Under the pieces are notes generated by a model. It was not told the origin of the DNA, searched no databases, and saw only the letters and a program-made list of their open reading frames with translations. A DNA stretch of 64,000 nucleotides from Wolbachia endosymbiont of Aedes albopictus (GTDB lineage Bacteria; Pseudomonadota; Alphaproteobacteria; Rickettsiales; Anaplasmataceae): positions 992,001 to 1,056,000 of the forward strand of contig NZ_CP101657.1 of the NCBI RefSeq assembly GCF_024804185.1. The letters run 5' to 3'. The translations under genes were made by a program, and so were the position numbers. Position 1 is the stretch's first letter. Each line of letters starts with the position of its first letter. Below, piece after piece: positions 35,118-44,702 of the stretch.

Positions 35118-36917
35118 ATGGGTATAGATCTAAGCGCACTAGCTACTAATGCAGATAAATTAGACGAATGCATAGATAAAAATAAAAAGCGAGAGCAGGA
35201 TAGAAAAGACGAGCAATTGTATGGCATTATAGAGAGAAAGGTAAAAAAAGAAGAGCATAAGCGTGAAAAACCAAGAGGTCAAGATGGAGCTCTCAAGGAG
35301 TGTAAAAGGTTATTCAAGGAAGGTGCTAGCTCTGAAGTATTAACTAAATTAGAAGAATCACTTAGAGAACAAGAAAAATATTATAGGTATTATGTCCAAT
35401 GCTTTCTTCCGGTATTGAATAGAAAAATATCGAAAGAACTAGACCCTATAAAAAAAGAGGAAATAGGACAAGTAATTTCAGAAATTACTTATAATAGCAG
35501 ATATTGTTTTACCCACAACCAAAATGATCGTAGGAATAGTGAAGATAGTGAAGCAGAAAGTGGCTACGGTAGCGATGTTGAAGGTGATCATAAAGTAGAA
35601 ATAAGCAACGAAATAACAAATAACAATGCTCTATTACTAAAAGCGATCAAAAATGGAAATAACAGGAAATTTAAAAAATATCTCAAAGATTGCACAGATA
35701 TTAGCAGCATAAAAGATAAAAAAGGAAATAATATTTTACACCTTATTGCATCGCTCAAAAAGAAACAGAAATGCAAGTTTCTGGGTACCCTAATAAAAAC
35801 GGTCACCGAGGAAGATCTAGCACAACTTGTTGACAGTAAAAATCAGGACGCTCTTCAGGTGGCACTAATTGACAAGATAACAAAAGAAAAACATGAATCT
35901 CATACAATTCGAAGTAACGATAACACACTTAAGTTTCTTACAAAATTGTTAGAGCATGGAGCCAGCCATGATCAGTTAGAATTACCTGAGGAAAGCTTAA
36001 AAAAATTGTCTAAGGGGCAAAATAAATACTATCGTAAATTTTTAGAGAAATTAGCTGAAAAGGCTGAGCTAAAGCAGGAAATAAAAACTAAGACAGAAGC
36101 AAAAGTTAAAGAAATTGTAGCACATACTGTAAACACTCCAAATAGTAATAGTGATTATCCGTTACATTTAGCAATTAAAGATAATGATAAAGAACGTTTT
36201 GAAGAGTTATTGCAAAAAGGGGCAGATATTAGCCTTGAAGGTGCAAATAAAAATAATGCCTTACACCACATTGCTTTACTTAAAGGGGAATATAAAATCA
36301 AATATTTGAAGTTAATATTAGATTTTGAAAAAAAAGGAGTAATATCTTCAGAAGAATTGCATAAGGCTATAAACGCCCAAAATAAAGATGATAAATATCC
36401 AGTGCAAGTTGCTTTAATTAGACAAACAGAGAAGATACCTAGTAAGTTAAAAGACTTTTCTAGGTGGGTTAGATCAAGGCCTACAAAACATTATTATACT
36501 GCTGAATTTTGTGCAGAATTGTTACAAAATGGTGCTGAGAATAAAAGTGACCATATAACAATACCTAAAGAGCATCATAAGCAAAAATATTATCAGACTA
36601 CAAAAAGAATCAAAGATATAACAGGTGTTAGCCCTGGCACGGAAACACAGGAAGAACTTGAAGAGCATTTTTCTAAGAAGAATGCTCGTAAGAATATAAG
36701 TCTCCCAGTAAAATGGATACTCGGAGGTTTGATTTTTGCAACAGTATTTAGTGCTTTAGCAGGAAACATGATAGCTGCAGCCGCTTTATCAGTGACCATA
36801 GCGGTTTGTGCAATGTGTTACCCTGTTTACTTAAAGTTGGAAAATGCTTTTAATGCTAGAGTACAAGAGCCGTCAAATCAACCAGAACATACTGAGAGTC
36901 CTCCAGGCACTAAATGA
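35118..36917 (+). CDS. Ankyrin-repeat protein with C-terminal membrane hairpin
   Basis: 599 aa. The N-terminal part is charged and helical (1-130). Two ankyrin blocks are visible, near LLLKAIKNGNNRKFKKYL then GNNILHLIASL (about 172-215) and YPLHLAIKDNDKERFEELL then NNALHHIALLKG (about 346-390). A hydrophobic hairpin spans about 533-575 (WILGGLIFATVFSALAGNMI..), before a polar tail. It has no signal peptide. The layout recalls proteins inserted into host or vacuole membranes after type IV secretion, which is inference. Proteins of similar plan are at 54613-56013 in this window. Confidence 0.7.
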   Translation: MGIDLSALATNADKLDECIDKNKKREQDRKDEQLYGIIERKVKKEEHKREKPRGQDGALKECKRLFKEGASSEVLTKLEESLREQEKYYRYYVQCFLPVLNRKISKELDPIKKEEIGQVISEITYNSRYCFTHNQNDRRNSEDSEAESGYGSDVEGDHKVEISNEITNNNALLLKAIKNGNNRKFKKYLKDCTDISSIKDKKGNNILHLIASLKKKQKCKFLGTLIKTVTEEDLAQLVDSKNQDALQVALIDKITKEKHESHTIRSNDNTLKFLTKLLEHGASHDQLELPEESLKKLSKGQNKYYRKFLEKLAEKAELKQEIKTKTEAKVKEIVAHTVNTPNSNSDYPLHLAIKDNDKERFEELLQKGADISLEGANKNNALHHIALLKGEYKIKYLKLILDFEKKGVISSEELHKAINAQNKDDKYPVQVALIRQTEKIPSKLKDFSRWVRSRPTKHYYTAEFCAELLQNGAENKSDHITIPKEHHKQKYYQTTKRIKDITGVSPGTETQEELEEHFSKKNARKNISLPVKWILGGLIFATVFSALAGNMIAAAALSVTIAVCAMCYPVYLKLENAFNARVQEPSNQPEHTESPPGTK

Positions 36918-36967
36918 GTGCCATATCAATAATGAACTCGTTGAAAAATTGTGTAGGGATAGTGTAA

Positions 36968-38773
36968 CTAGTAAACCCTCTTTTCTGGAGCGATGAAGTC
37001 AATTTCATCGCTAAGAGTTTTTTCAGCCACTTTTTTATAATCAATTTTTACATTGATCTGCCCTTTCTTTTCTTCAAGCCACGCTATGGTGTGTTTCATC
37101 CAGTTTTTGTCATCACGCTCAGGAAAATCTTCACGAGCATGAGCACCTCTACTCTCCTCTCGATTAGCTGCGCATTCCATGGTAATAACCGCTTGTTGGA
37201 TCATGTTAGCAAGCTCCAGTGCTTCAACTAAATCACTGTTCCATATCATACTGCGATCTTCAAGTGAAATATCAGGCATCATTTTTGCTACCTTTTTTAT
37301 AGCTTTTTTACCTTCTTCTAAAACTTCAGCAACACGGAACACTGATGCGTACTTTTGCATAGTGTTCTGCATTTCGCTGCGTATTTTTGCTACTTTGAGT
37401 TTCCCAGAAGCAAATCGCATTTTATTAAACCTATCTATTATCCAATCTGTACAATCTGAGCTCAATTTTTTATGTGATGTACAGGATTTTAATTTCTCTT
37501 TTGCTTTGAGTGCTGCAGCTCTACCAAAAACCACAAGATCAAGAAGCGAGTTAGAACCAAGTCGATTTGCACCGTGCACAGAGACACACGCAGCTTCTCC
37601 AATTGCAAATAGTCCATCTACCACTTCTTCCTTACCTTGCTTCAGCGTGATCACTTCTCCATAATAATTGGTTAGAATGCCACCCATGTTATAGTGAACA
37701 GTCGGAATGACCGGTATTGGATCTTTAGTGACATCAACTCCAGCAAAAGTTCTTGCGGTTTCGCTGATGCCAGGCAATCTGAGTTTTATTACTTCCGGAT
37801 CAAGATGTGCTATAGTTAAATACATATGATCTTTTTTCGGTCCAACCCCCCTTCCCTCTCTAATTTCAATTGTTATTGCACGACTTACCACATCACGGGA
37901 AGCTAAATCTTTTGCTTTTGGTGCGTAACGTTCCATAAACTTTTCGCCCTGAGAATTAACGAGGTACCCCCCTTCTCCACGGCACCCTTCTGTCATCAAG
38001 CACCCTGAGCCATATATTCCTGTTGGATGAAATTGTACAAATTCCATATCTTCAAGTGGTAACCCAGCTCTCACCACCATGCCATTACCATCGCCTGTGC
38101 AGGTATGCGCACTTGTTGCAGAAAAATAAACACGTCCATATCCACCTGTTGCTAGCACCACCGAATGTGCGCGAAATTTATGTAATGTACCGTCGCATAG
38201 CGACCAAGCAAGAACTCCGCAGCATGCTCCGGTTTCGCTATCCATAATTAAATCAATCACAAAGTATTCAACAAAAAATTCAGCGTTGAATTTAAGACAC
38301 TGCTGATATAGAGTGTGAAGGATTGCGTGCCCAGTTTTGTCTGCTGCCGCACAAGTGCGCTGCGCTGATTTTCCTTTACCAAAGTGAGTTGTCATTCCAC
38401 CAAAAGAGCGCTGGTATATTTTGCCATCTTCTGTACGAGAAAAAGGTACGCCAAAATTTTCAAGTTCAATAACAGCTTTAGCAGCGTTTTTACACATATA
38501 TTCTATTGCATCTTGATCACCAAGCCAGTCTGAACCTTTTATTGTGTCATATGCATGCCAGCGCCAATCGTCTTCACCAATATTACCTAAAGCTGCACTA
38601 ATTCCGCCTTGTGCTGCAACTGTATGACTTCGTGTAGGGAAAATTTTAGAAATGCAGGCAACTGAAAAATTAGTTGCAGCCATCCCAAGCGTTGCTCTGA
38701 GCCCTGCTCCACCTGCACCTACTACTACCACATCATACTCATGTTCTATGATCTCATACGCTGACTTATCCAT
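36968..38773 (-). CDS. sdhA: Succinate dehydrogenase flavoprotein subunit
   Basis: Complex II and TCA cycle: succinate to fumarate, electrons passing to quinone. The FAD-binding [15 protein letters not shown] is near residue 15, and the covalent flavin site SHTVAAQGG is present. The active-site segment [10 protein letters not shown] follows, with [18 protein letters not shown]. Length is 601 aa, full. No sdhB/C/D lies beside it, so the sdh genes are split. Confidence 0.97.
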   Translation of the reverse strand: MDKSAYEIIEHEYDVVVVGAGGAGLRATLGMAATNFSVACISKIFPTRSHTVAAQGGISAALGNIGEDDWRWHAYDTIKGSDWLGDQDAIEYMCKNAAKAVIELENFGVPFSRTEDGKIYQRSFGGMTTHFGKGKSAQRTCAAADKTGHAILHTLYQQCLKFNAEFFVEYFVIDLIMDSETGACCGVLAWSLCDGTLHKFRAHSVVLATGGYGRVYFSATSAHTCTGDGNGMVVRAGLPLEDMEFVQFHPTGIYGSGCLMTEGCRGEGGYLVNSQGEKFMERYAPKAKDLASRDVVSRAITIEIREGRGVGPKKDHMYLTIAHLDPEVIKLRLPGISETARTFAGVDVTKDPIPVIPTVHYNMGGILTNYYGEVITLKQGKEEVVDGLFAIGEAACVSVHGANRLGSNSLLDLVVFGRAAALKAKEKLKSCTSHKKLSSDCTDWIIDRFNKMRFASGKLKVAKIRSEMQNTMQKYASVFRVAEVLEEGKKAIKKVAKMMPDISLEDRSMIWNSDLVEALELANMIQQAVITMECAANREESRGAHAREDFPERDDKNWMKHTIAWLEEKKGQINVKIDYKKVAEKTLSDEIDFIAPEKRVY

Positions 38774-39083
38774 ATTTGCTTATTTTATTATTACAGGCTT
38801 ATGATATCACAGAAGTAGAAAAAATCTATACAAGTTTTCTATAGCTAATACCAATTCTCATTATTAGTGAATCACTTTTTCATCCAATAATTTTGATCTT
38901 AATGCCATTTAAACCTCGCTATTTTACTTACTTCAGGTGGAACATACATTGAAACAATGCGTGAAAATGACAGGTCATTGTACAATAGGTACCTAATTTG
39001 CCGACAAGAATGCTAAATAAAGAAACTTACATTTCAATTATTTCATAATTTCTGTATAATCTTAAAAACTCAATTAGTGTGTT
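38774..39083. other. Intergenic region between divergent sdhA and prs
   Basis: About 310 nt between diverging genes, so promoters for both are expected. A short open stretch (about 38920-39017, plus strand) reads ILLTSGGTYIETMRENDRSL before a stop. It has no start codon or family match and may be gene debris. No repeat is seen. Confidence 0.4.
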
Positions 39084-40010
39084 ATGAAGATAATAATAGG
39101 TAACGCTAGTAAAGAATTAGGGGAATCAGTAGTTAACCGGCTAGATGCTCAACCATCCTCTGCTTGGATATCAAAGTTTACCGATGGCGAGGCAAATGTG
39201 GAAGTAGCAAATGATCTATATAATCAAGAAGTATACATAGTACAATCTCTTTCTCCCCCTGTGAATGATAACCTTATGGAGCTTCTGCTTATAATTGATG
39301 CAGTAAATAGATTAGGAGCCAAAAGGATAGTAGTAATTATTCCTTATTATGGATATAGCAGGCAAGATAGAATTATCAAAAACAATAATATGCAATCTGC
39401 TTTAAGTGCCAAATTAGTTGCAAATCTTATTCAAACTGCAGGCGCAAGTAGTGTTGCAGTGATTGATTTGCACTCAAGTCAAATTGAAGGATTCTTTGAT
39501 GTACCGATAACTAATTTGAACTGCTTTGAAGCATTTGTTGACTGTATACACACGGAAAATTTAGCAATTGTTGCACCTGATGTTGGAGCAATTGGCAGAG
39601 CACGTGCTTTTGCAAAGACTTTAGAGGAAAAGTACAAGATAGGGTTAAGTGATAAGATTATTGTAGTAGATAAATATAGGGAGAAAGCAGGCACATCTCA
39701 AGTAATGAACATAATAGGAGAAGTTGCGAATAAAAATTGTGTCATTGTTGATGATATAGTTGACTCTGGTGGAACATTGTGTAATGCAGCCCTTGCTTTA
39801 AAAAATTGCGGAGCAAAGTCCGTAATTTCATGCATCACACATGGCGTGCTTTCAGGAAGTGCAGCTGAAAAAATTTCTTCCTCTTCTTTAGATAAATTAG
39901 TGATTACGGATACTATACTTCACAAACTTGAAAAAACTGGTAAAATAGAAGTTGTTTCGGTCGTAGATATTTTAACTCACTTCATCCAAGGAGGTAAAGA
40001 TGCCAGCTAA
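39084..40010 (+). CDS. prs: Ribose-phosphate pyrophosphokinase
   Basis: Makes PRPP from ribose 5-phosphate and ATP. It shows DLHSSQIEGFFDVP and the PRPP-binding loop IVDDIVDSGGTLCNAA. Length is 308 aa. It overlaps gatC by 11 nt. Confidence 0.95.
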   Translation: MKIIIGNASKELGESVVNRLDAQPSSAWISKFTDGEANVEVANDLYNQEVYIVQSLSPPVNDNLMELLLIIDAVNRLGAKRIVVIIPYYGYSRQDRIIKNNNMQSALSAKLVANLIQTAGASSVAVIDLHSSQIEGFFDVPITNLNCFEAFVDCIHTENLAIVAPDVGAIGRARAFAKTLEEKYKIGLSDKIIVVDKYREKAGTSQVMNIIGEVANKNCVIVDDIVDSGGTLCNAALALKNCGAKSVISCITHGVLSGSAAEKISSSSLDKLVITDTILHKLEKTGKIEVVSVVDILTHFIQGGKDAS

Positions 40011-40353
40011 GTCAACAGAAGACGTTATTACTTCACTAATAGAATTTGCAAATAAGAGAAAAATAACAATTACCAAGGAAGAAATGCTTAAAATTGTACA
40101 GCTTGTAAGGATTAAGTTATCAAATGACGAGATTGATCACTACTCCAAAGAACTGACAATGCTGGATTGGATACATGATACTTTATTGCAAGTTAATACC
40201 GAAGGTGTTTCTCCTATGCGTTATGGCAGTATAGACAAGGACATTCATGTACGCGATGATGTTATAAATTCTCAAAACATTAAAGAAGAGATATTGTCCA
40301 ATACAAAACCTGAACATGGGTATTTTGTAGTGCCAAAGGTTATAAACGATTAG
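40000..40353 (+). CDS. gatC: Asp-tRNA(Asn)/Glu-tRNA(Gln) amidotransferase subunit C
   Basis: Small subunit of GatCAB, which amidates misacylated tRNAs. It is 117 aa with an N-terminal leader of about 20 residues. LKIVQLVRIKLSNDEIDHYS begins the GatC domain, and VSPMRYGS..VRDDVI is the conserved later part. AGGAGG precedes the ATG inside the prs 3' end, so translation is coupled to prs. Confidence 0.9.
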   Translation: MPAKSTEDVITSLIEFANKRKITITKEEMLKIVQLVRIKLSNDEIDHYSKELTMLDWIHDTLLQVNTEGVSPMRYGSIDKDIHVRDDVINSQNIKEEILSNTKPEHGYFVVPKVIND

Positions 40354-40375
40354 GGTAAAATAAGACGTTTCCCTA

Positions 40376-41170
40376 CGTCATATCGCCGCGGTATCTCTTA
40401 GCATAGATCCTGCTAACAAGTAGCGGTATGACGAATTGCTTAACCGTCATACCGCCGCGAACCGTCATTCCACCGCAAACCGTCATACCGCGGTTCATTC
40501 GCGGTATCTCTTAGCATAGATCCCGCTAACAAGTAGCGGGATGACGAATTGCTATACCACCACGAACCGTCATTCCGCCACGGTATCTCTTAGCCGCTAA
40601 CAAGCAGCAGACCGTCATACCGCGATTCATTCGCGGTATCTCATCCGCTAACAAGAGATCCCGCTGCGGGATGACGAATTGCTTAACCGTCATTCCGCCG
40701 CGAACCGTCATTCCACCGCAGACCGTCATACCGCGGTTCATTCGCGGTATCTCTTAGCATAGATCCCGCTAACAAGTAGCGGGATGACGAATTGCTATAC
40801 CACCACGAACCGTCATTCCGCCGCGGTATCTCTTAGCCGCTAACAAGCAGCAGACCGTCATACCGCGGTTCATTCGCGGTATCTCTTAGCATAGATCCTG
40901 CTAACAAGTAGCGGTATGACGAATTGCTTAACCGTCATACCACCGTGAACCGTCATACTGCGATTCATTCGCGGTATCTCATCCGCTAACAAGAGATCCC
41001 GCTAACAAGTAGCGGGATGACGAAGTTATCGTCATGCCACCGCGAACCGTCATACCGCCGCGGCGCTAACAAGAGATCCCGCTGCGGGATGACGAATTGC
41101 TTAACCGTCATTCCGCCACGAACCGTCATACCGCCGCGGTGCTAACAAGAGATCCCGCTGCGGGATGACG
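40376..41170. repeat. Dense mosaic of type-1 palindromes between gatC and pth
   Basis: Nearly 800 nt built from alternating units ACCGCGGTTCATTCGCGGT, CCCGCTAACAAGTAGCGGG and ATGACGAATTGCTTAACCG. A longer block recurs with an offset of 243 nt (for example TTAGCATAGATCCCGC at 40511 and at 40754), so part is a direct duplication. It is much more GC-rich than the surroundings. Apparent open frames across it are translations of the repeat, not genes. Confidence 0.9.
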
Positions 41171-41180
41171 GTTGTCGTTT

Positions 41181-41501
41181 AGCTATAAATGTTTAAGAAA
41201 TTTACCAAACAAAAAAAAAAGGCAAAAGAAGCCCCGTGGTGCGAGTTTTGACTCTATATTACTGTAAGTGGCGCTGTAATAATGTGCTAACGCTTAAAAT
41301 AAGCGCGATTTGGCTGAATTTAGAAAAAATAAAAAAGACATGCAGCCGCTATAATTTTATGTAATCCGCCAATAAATACTCTGAGTTTTTTACTGAATTT
41401 TGTCATTGAGCCTGCAGGTCAAAAACAAGTTTTGAGTCATAAATACCCTTATTGTTATAATAAGGGGGCTGGCGGAGTTTGTCAAGCAAGTTTTTTCGTT
41501 T
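41181..41501 (-). repeat. About 320-bp dispersed element, copy B
   Basis: Same element as 24529-24841 in the opposite orientation, also fused to type-1 palindromes at its T-rich end. The promoter boxes are TTGACA (41480-41485) and TATTAT (41457-41462) with 17-bp spacing. Its micro-ORF (41320-41406) is cut to 28 codons by a TAA. Confidence 0.85.
41320..41406 (-). pseudogene. Truncated micro-ORF of the dispersed element (copy B)
   Basis: The frame begins MTKFSKKLRVFIGGLHKIIA but meets TAA where copies A, C and D have a Tyr codon in FFY(V/I)QPN, losing the basic tail. It shows that at least one copy does not keep the peptide. Confidence 0.45.
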
Positions 41502-41579
41502 CTACTGAATGACAGTTGTGGCTTGTGCAAGAAGTCTGTTATTTTAATTGTGCGAAATTTAGTTTTGTGTTTCGTAATA

Positions 41580-42128
41580 TTATGCAATCAAATTGATAAA
41601 AGCTGTATTATCTCCTTGCAGCATTAAGTGTATATTTTTTGCTATTTTTTCCACTAAGGGAGTAACGTTATCAAAATTTGAAAATTTTGATAATACATAA
41701 TCTGCTAAGCTTTTTTCATCTTCAGGTCTACCCACTCCAAATCTCAAGCGCCAATAATCGTTGCCAATAAAACTATCTATGGATTTAAGTCCATTATGGC
41801 CAGCAGAGCTACCACCTTTCTTTATTTTTATTCTTCCAATTTCCAAATCAGCGTCATCGTGTATGACAACGATATTATCTAGCGATAATTTGTAAAAGTT
41901 TCGTATTTTTGCAACAGGGATGCCTGAATTATTCATAAATGAATAAGGCTTTATTAACATGATTTTATTATCATTAATTATGCCAGAGGTTATTAGATAA
42001 TCGGCTTTTTTAGAAAACGACTGGAAATTCCAATATTTGTAAATTTTATCAACTACGATGAAGCCGGTATTATGATGAGTTAACTCATATTGACTACCAG
42101 GGTTACCAAGTCCAACTATCAGATGCAC
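41580..42128 (-). CDS. pth: Peptidyl-tRNA hydrolase
   Basis: Releases peptides from drop-off peptidyl-tRNA. The N-terminal motif IVGLGNPGSQYELTHHNTGF has catalytic His19. VIHDDADLEIGRIKIKKGGS and AGHNGLKSI follow. Length is 182 aa. Its ATG overlaps the rplY stop region by 1 nt, the usual rplY-pth pairing. Confidence 0.95.
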   Translation of the reverse strand: MHLIVGLGNPGSQYELTHHNTGFIVVDKIYKYWNFQSFSKKADYLITSGIINDNKIMLIKPYSFMNNSGIPVAKIRNFYKLSLDNIVVIHDDADLEIGRIKIKKGGSSAGHNGLKSIDSFIGNDYWRLRFGVGRPEDEKSLADYVLSKFSNFDNVTPLVEKIAKNIHLMLQGDNTAFINLIA

Positions 42129-42739
42129 TATTCCTCTGTTTCTGCTTGAGGTTTTTCAACGTCACTATCGGCAGCAGAAATTGTAACAATAGTAAAATTT
42201 TCTTCTTCATGAGCTACAAACTTAACACCTTCTGGTAATTTTACATCATTAATATGTATAGACTGGCCAATCATTTTACCAGATAAATCAACTTCAATAA
42301 CCTGAGGTATTTTATCAGGAGAGCATTTAACAGCAATAGAACGACACAAAACATTAAGCACTCCACCTAACTTGATCCCTGGAGCTTTACTTTCATTCAC
42401 AAATGATAGAGGTATGTCTATTTTAATTTCGCTGCCTTTATCAACAAATTGAAAATCAACATGTTGCACAGTATCCTTTACTACATGCAATTGGATATCG
42501 CGAACAAGAGCATATTCCTTTTTGCCCGAAACATTCAGCTCTATCAAATGTGCAGAAAGAGAGCCTGATTTATATTGCTTCGTGAATTCCTTTGCAGACA
42601 ATGTTAAATTTATATTATCATGGCCCTTTCCATATATGATTCCAGGGATGTTTCCTTTCTTCCTTAGAGAATGCATCGCTTTTGTTTTTGTTATATCACG
42701 TAACTCTGCATTAATTGTTACTATTTCTTGTTGTGTCAT
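42128..42739 (-). CDS. rplY: 50S ribosomal protein L25 (CTC form)
   Basis: Binds 5S rRNA. The N-terminal L25 domain starts MTQQEIVTINAELRD with a KGNIPGIIYGKG segment, and a C-terminal TL5/CTC domain ends in an acidic tail. Length is 203 aa, the long CTC type. It is the first gene of the rplY-pth unit. Confidence 0.93.
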   Translation of the reverse strand: MTQQEIVTINAELRDITKTKAMHSLRKKGNIPGIIYGKGHDNINLTLSAKEFTKQYKSGSLSAHLIELNVSGKKEYALVRDIQLHVVKDTVQHVDFQFVDKGSEIKIDIPLSFVNESKAPGIKLGGVLNVLCRSIAVKCSPDKIPQVIEVDLSGKMIGQSIHINDVKLPEGVKFVAHEEENFTIVTISAADSDVEKPQAETEE

Positions 42740-42884
42740 CGATTACTCCTATTCAGCTAATCCTTTTAATGTAATTTAATAATAATATAACATAAAAATA
42801 TTTATTTCAAACTTCATTCTTTCATACTAATTGTTTGTGAAAGGATTTATTTAGATATATATTTAAGCTTATTTAACAAGAACT

Positions 42885-43184
42885 ATGGGCATTGATGATA
42901 AAGTAGTTTTTAGGATTTATAAACCAACAAAAACTGCAACACAATCTGGTTTAGGTAATACAAATCTCTGGCACCTGAAAATTGAATCTGGTTCTTACTA
43001 CATTGAACCTTTAATGGGATGGATTGGCTCAAAAGATCCAAAAAAACAGATTGTATTAAAGTTTGATTCTCTTGAAAAAGCAATATTCTACGCAAAAAAA
43101 CGCAACGTTAAATACGTAATTGAAATGCCAAAAAATGTTAAGAGGCTGCCAAAATCTTACGCAAGCAATTTCATACTAAAGTAA
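42885..43184 (+). CDS. NDUFS4-like complex I accessory protein
   Basis: 99 aa. VVFRIYKPTKTATQSGLGNT then WHLKIE..PLMGWIGSKDPK and a FDSLEKAIFYAKKRNVKY segment match the ETC complex I subunit (NDUFS4/18 kDa) family. This is the bacterial ancestor of a mitochondrial accessory subunit, kept in alphaproteobacteria. The role is stabilising the NADH-binding arm of NADH:quinone oxidoreductase. It is a single gene, away from the nuo cluster. Confidence 0.88.
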   Translation: MGIDDKVVFRIYKPTKTATQSGLGNTNLWHLKIESGSYYIEPLMGWIGSKDPKKQIVLKFDSLEKAIFYAKKRNVKYVIEMPKNVKRLPKSYASNFILK

Positions 43185-43235
43185 AGTTTATTGTGGTGTG
43201 CTTATCTGTAAAAGATAAAGCTTAGTATAACCAAT

Positions 43236-43541
43236 TTAACTCTGGGTTTTAAGTTGTGCTAACACACTGCGGCCATTTAAAGAGTCAAGATTTTTAACCT
43301 GGCTAGCCAGTATTAAAGAGTTATTTTTTAGGTATTTCTTTACAAGGCTTGCAAGTCTTTTTGGATTATTCAAATAGCTCCACTCTGCTTGTAAAACTTT
43401 TATATCACTTTGTACTAAACTAATTTCACTTTTTATTTTTATTAGCTCTCTATTTAATGACTGAACATGTAGTTTTATCTTAAATAGTCCTACAATGCTA
43501 AGAAAAAACATAACTATTGAGATGATGCAGAAAGTTCTCAT
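43236..43541 (-). CDS. FtsL-like cell division protein
   Basis: 101 aa. One N-terminal transmembrane helix (about residues 4-22) is followed by a short coiled coil and a motif LQAEWSYLNNPKRLASLVKK, typical of FtsL. It lies immediately downstream of rsmH with a 4-nt overlap, the dcw-cluster order mraZ-rsmH-ftsL. The role would be divisome assembly with FtsB/FtsQ in the inner membrane. The call rests on topology and context. Confidence 0.75.
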   Translation of the reverse strand: MRTFCIISIVMFFLSIVGLFKIKLHVQSLNRELIKIKSEISLVQSDIKVLQAEWSYLNNPKRLASLVKKYLKNNSLILASQVKNLDSLNGRSVLAQLKTQS

Positions 43542-44482
43542 GACAACTTCTGTATAGCTCTTAGTTTTGCTGAGCGTGAACGCGGATTTGCACTTACTTC
43601 TTCTATACTTGCTTTGATCACTTTTTTATTTAGAAGAGAGAATGTCTTGCAATCAGTAGCACATAAATCTTTAAAAAAAGTTTTGACTATACGATCTTCT
43701 AAGGAATGAAAGGTGACGACAATTAATTTGCCATTCTCACTTAAAATCTCAGATGCAGCTTTAATACCCTTTTCAAGTTCTCCCAGCTCATCGTTTACCC
43801 ATATTCTGATTGCCTGAAATGTTCTGGTTGCAGGATCAATTTTGCTTTTTCCACGAAATACCACGGAACGTACAATATCCGCAAGTTCAAATGTAGTTTT
43901 GATAGTTTTCTTCTTCCGTGCATTTATTATTGCTCTTGCAATTTTGCGAGAATGATGCTCTCCTCCGTAGTTATATATAGTATTTGCAATTTCTTCTTCG
44001 CGTAAAGCGTTAACAAACGTTGAAGCGTTTATATAAGAAGAATTATCCATGCTCATATCGAGTGGACCATTATGTAAAAATGAGAACCCTCTATCTCCGT
44101 TATCAAGCTGCATAGATGAAACTCCGATGTCAAAGACCACCCCATCCACTCCGTTTGATGTCATTCCAGCGCGTGACCAGTTATTTTTTCCAGTATCAAG
44201 TACTGGGATGACAGGAGATGGCTCAACGCTGCTTAGTATACTTTTAATATTACTAAACTTCTCAATGAATAGTTTTATTCTATCGGGATATCTAACACTT
44301 AAATCATCATAAAACTTAGTTACCGTTTCATCTCTATCAATTGCATGTACTTTGCAATCAGCTGACTCCAATATTGCTTTGCTATATCCTCCAGCTCCAA
44401 ATGTGGCATCCACGTATATACCACCATCTTGTGGTGAAAGTTGTGATAGCATCTCTTTTAACAAAACTGGAGTGTGTGTCAT
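43538..44482 (-). CDS. rsmH: 16S rRNA (cytosine-N4)-methyltransferase with palindrome-encoded insertion
   Basis: Methylates N4 of C1402 in 16S rRNA. The N-terminus HTPVLLKEMLSQL, the SAM site VDATFGAGGYSKAIL, DGVVFDIGVSSMQLD and VTFHSLEDRIVK are diagnostic. Residues about 89-109 (SPVIPVLDTG..SRAGMTS), just before the conserved DGVVFDIG strand, are absent from the usual family. They are encoded by a type-2 palindrome at 44160-44212. The frame is intact at 314 aa. Confidence 0.95.
   Translation of the reverse strand: MTHTPVLLKEMLSQLSPQDGGIYVDATFGAGGYSKAILESADCKVHAIDRDETVTKFYDDLSVRYPDRIKLFIEKFSNIKSILSSVEPSPVIPVLDTGKNNWSRAGMTSNGVDGVVFDIGVSSMQLDNGDRGFSFLHNGPLDMSMDNSSYINASTFVNALREEEIANTIYNYGGEHHSRKIARAIINARKKKTIKTTFELADIVRSVVFRGKSKIDPATRTFQAIRIWVNDELGELEKGIKAASEILSENGKLIVVTFHSLEDRIVKTFFKDLCATDCKTFSLLNKKVIKASIEEVSANPRSRSAKLRAIQKLS
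44160..44212. repeat. Type-2 palindromic element inside rsmH
   Basis: It begins GTCATTCCAGCGCGTGACCA and ends CAAGTACTGGGATGAC. The ends GTCATYCCAG / CTGGGATGAC are complementary apart from a G-T pair. The same repeat type is found in gap and in the intergenic clusters after 50 kb. Confidence 0.85.
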
Positions 44483-44702
44483 AGTGCTCCATCAAGAGAC
44501 TCTGTGCATACAAATAAAAATGGCTTCCCACTAAAACATATGGAAATATATAGGCAATAATATAAAAATACTTGAATATAGTCAATGATATAAAAATATT
44601 AAGATTTAATAAGATACTATTACTAATATAATGTTTAAATTTTTCTATTATATAAAAAAAAGTAATGTATATTACTAAATACTAAACAAACTACAGAAAA
44701 TT

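Noticed and set aside
40526-40741. Open frame rich in GGMTV repeats on the minus strand
   Set aside because: It is translation of the type-1 palindrome mosaic, with no ribosome site and no independent conservation visible.
40376-41170. Possible CRISPR array
   Set aside because: Units are palindromic, unequal in length and spacing, and have no unique spacers of constant size; no cas genes are nearby.
43200-43222. GCTTATCT..AGATAAAGC hairpin as terminator between the NDUFS4-like gene and ftsL
   Set aside because: The stem is short with a bulge and no T-tract follows on either strand.
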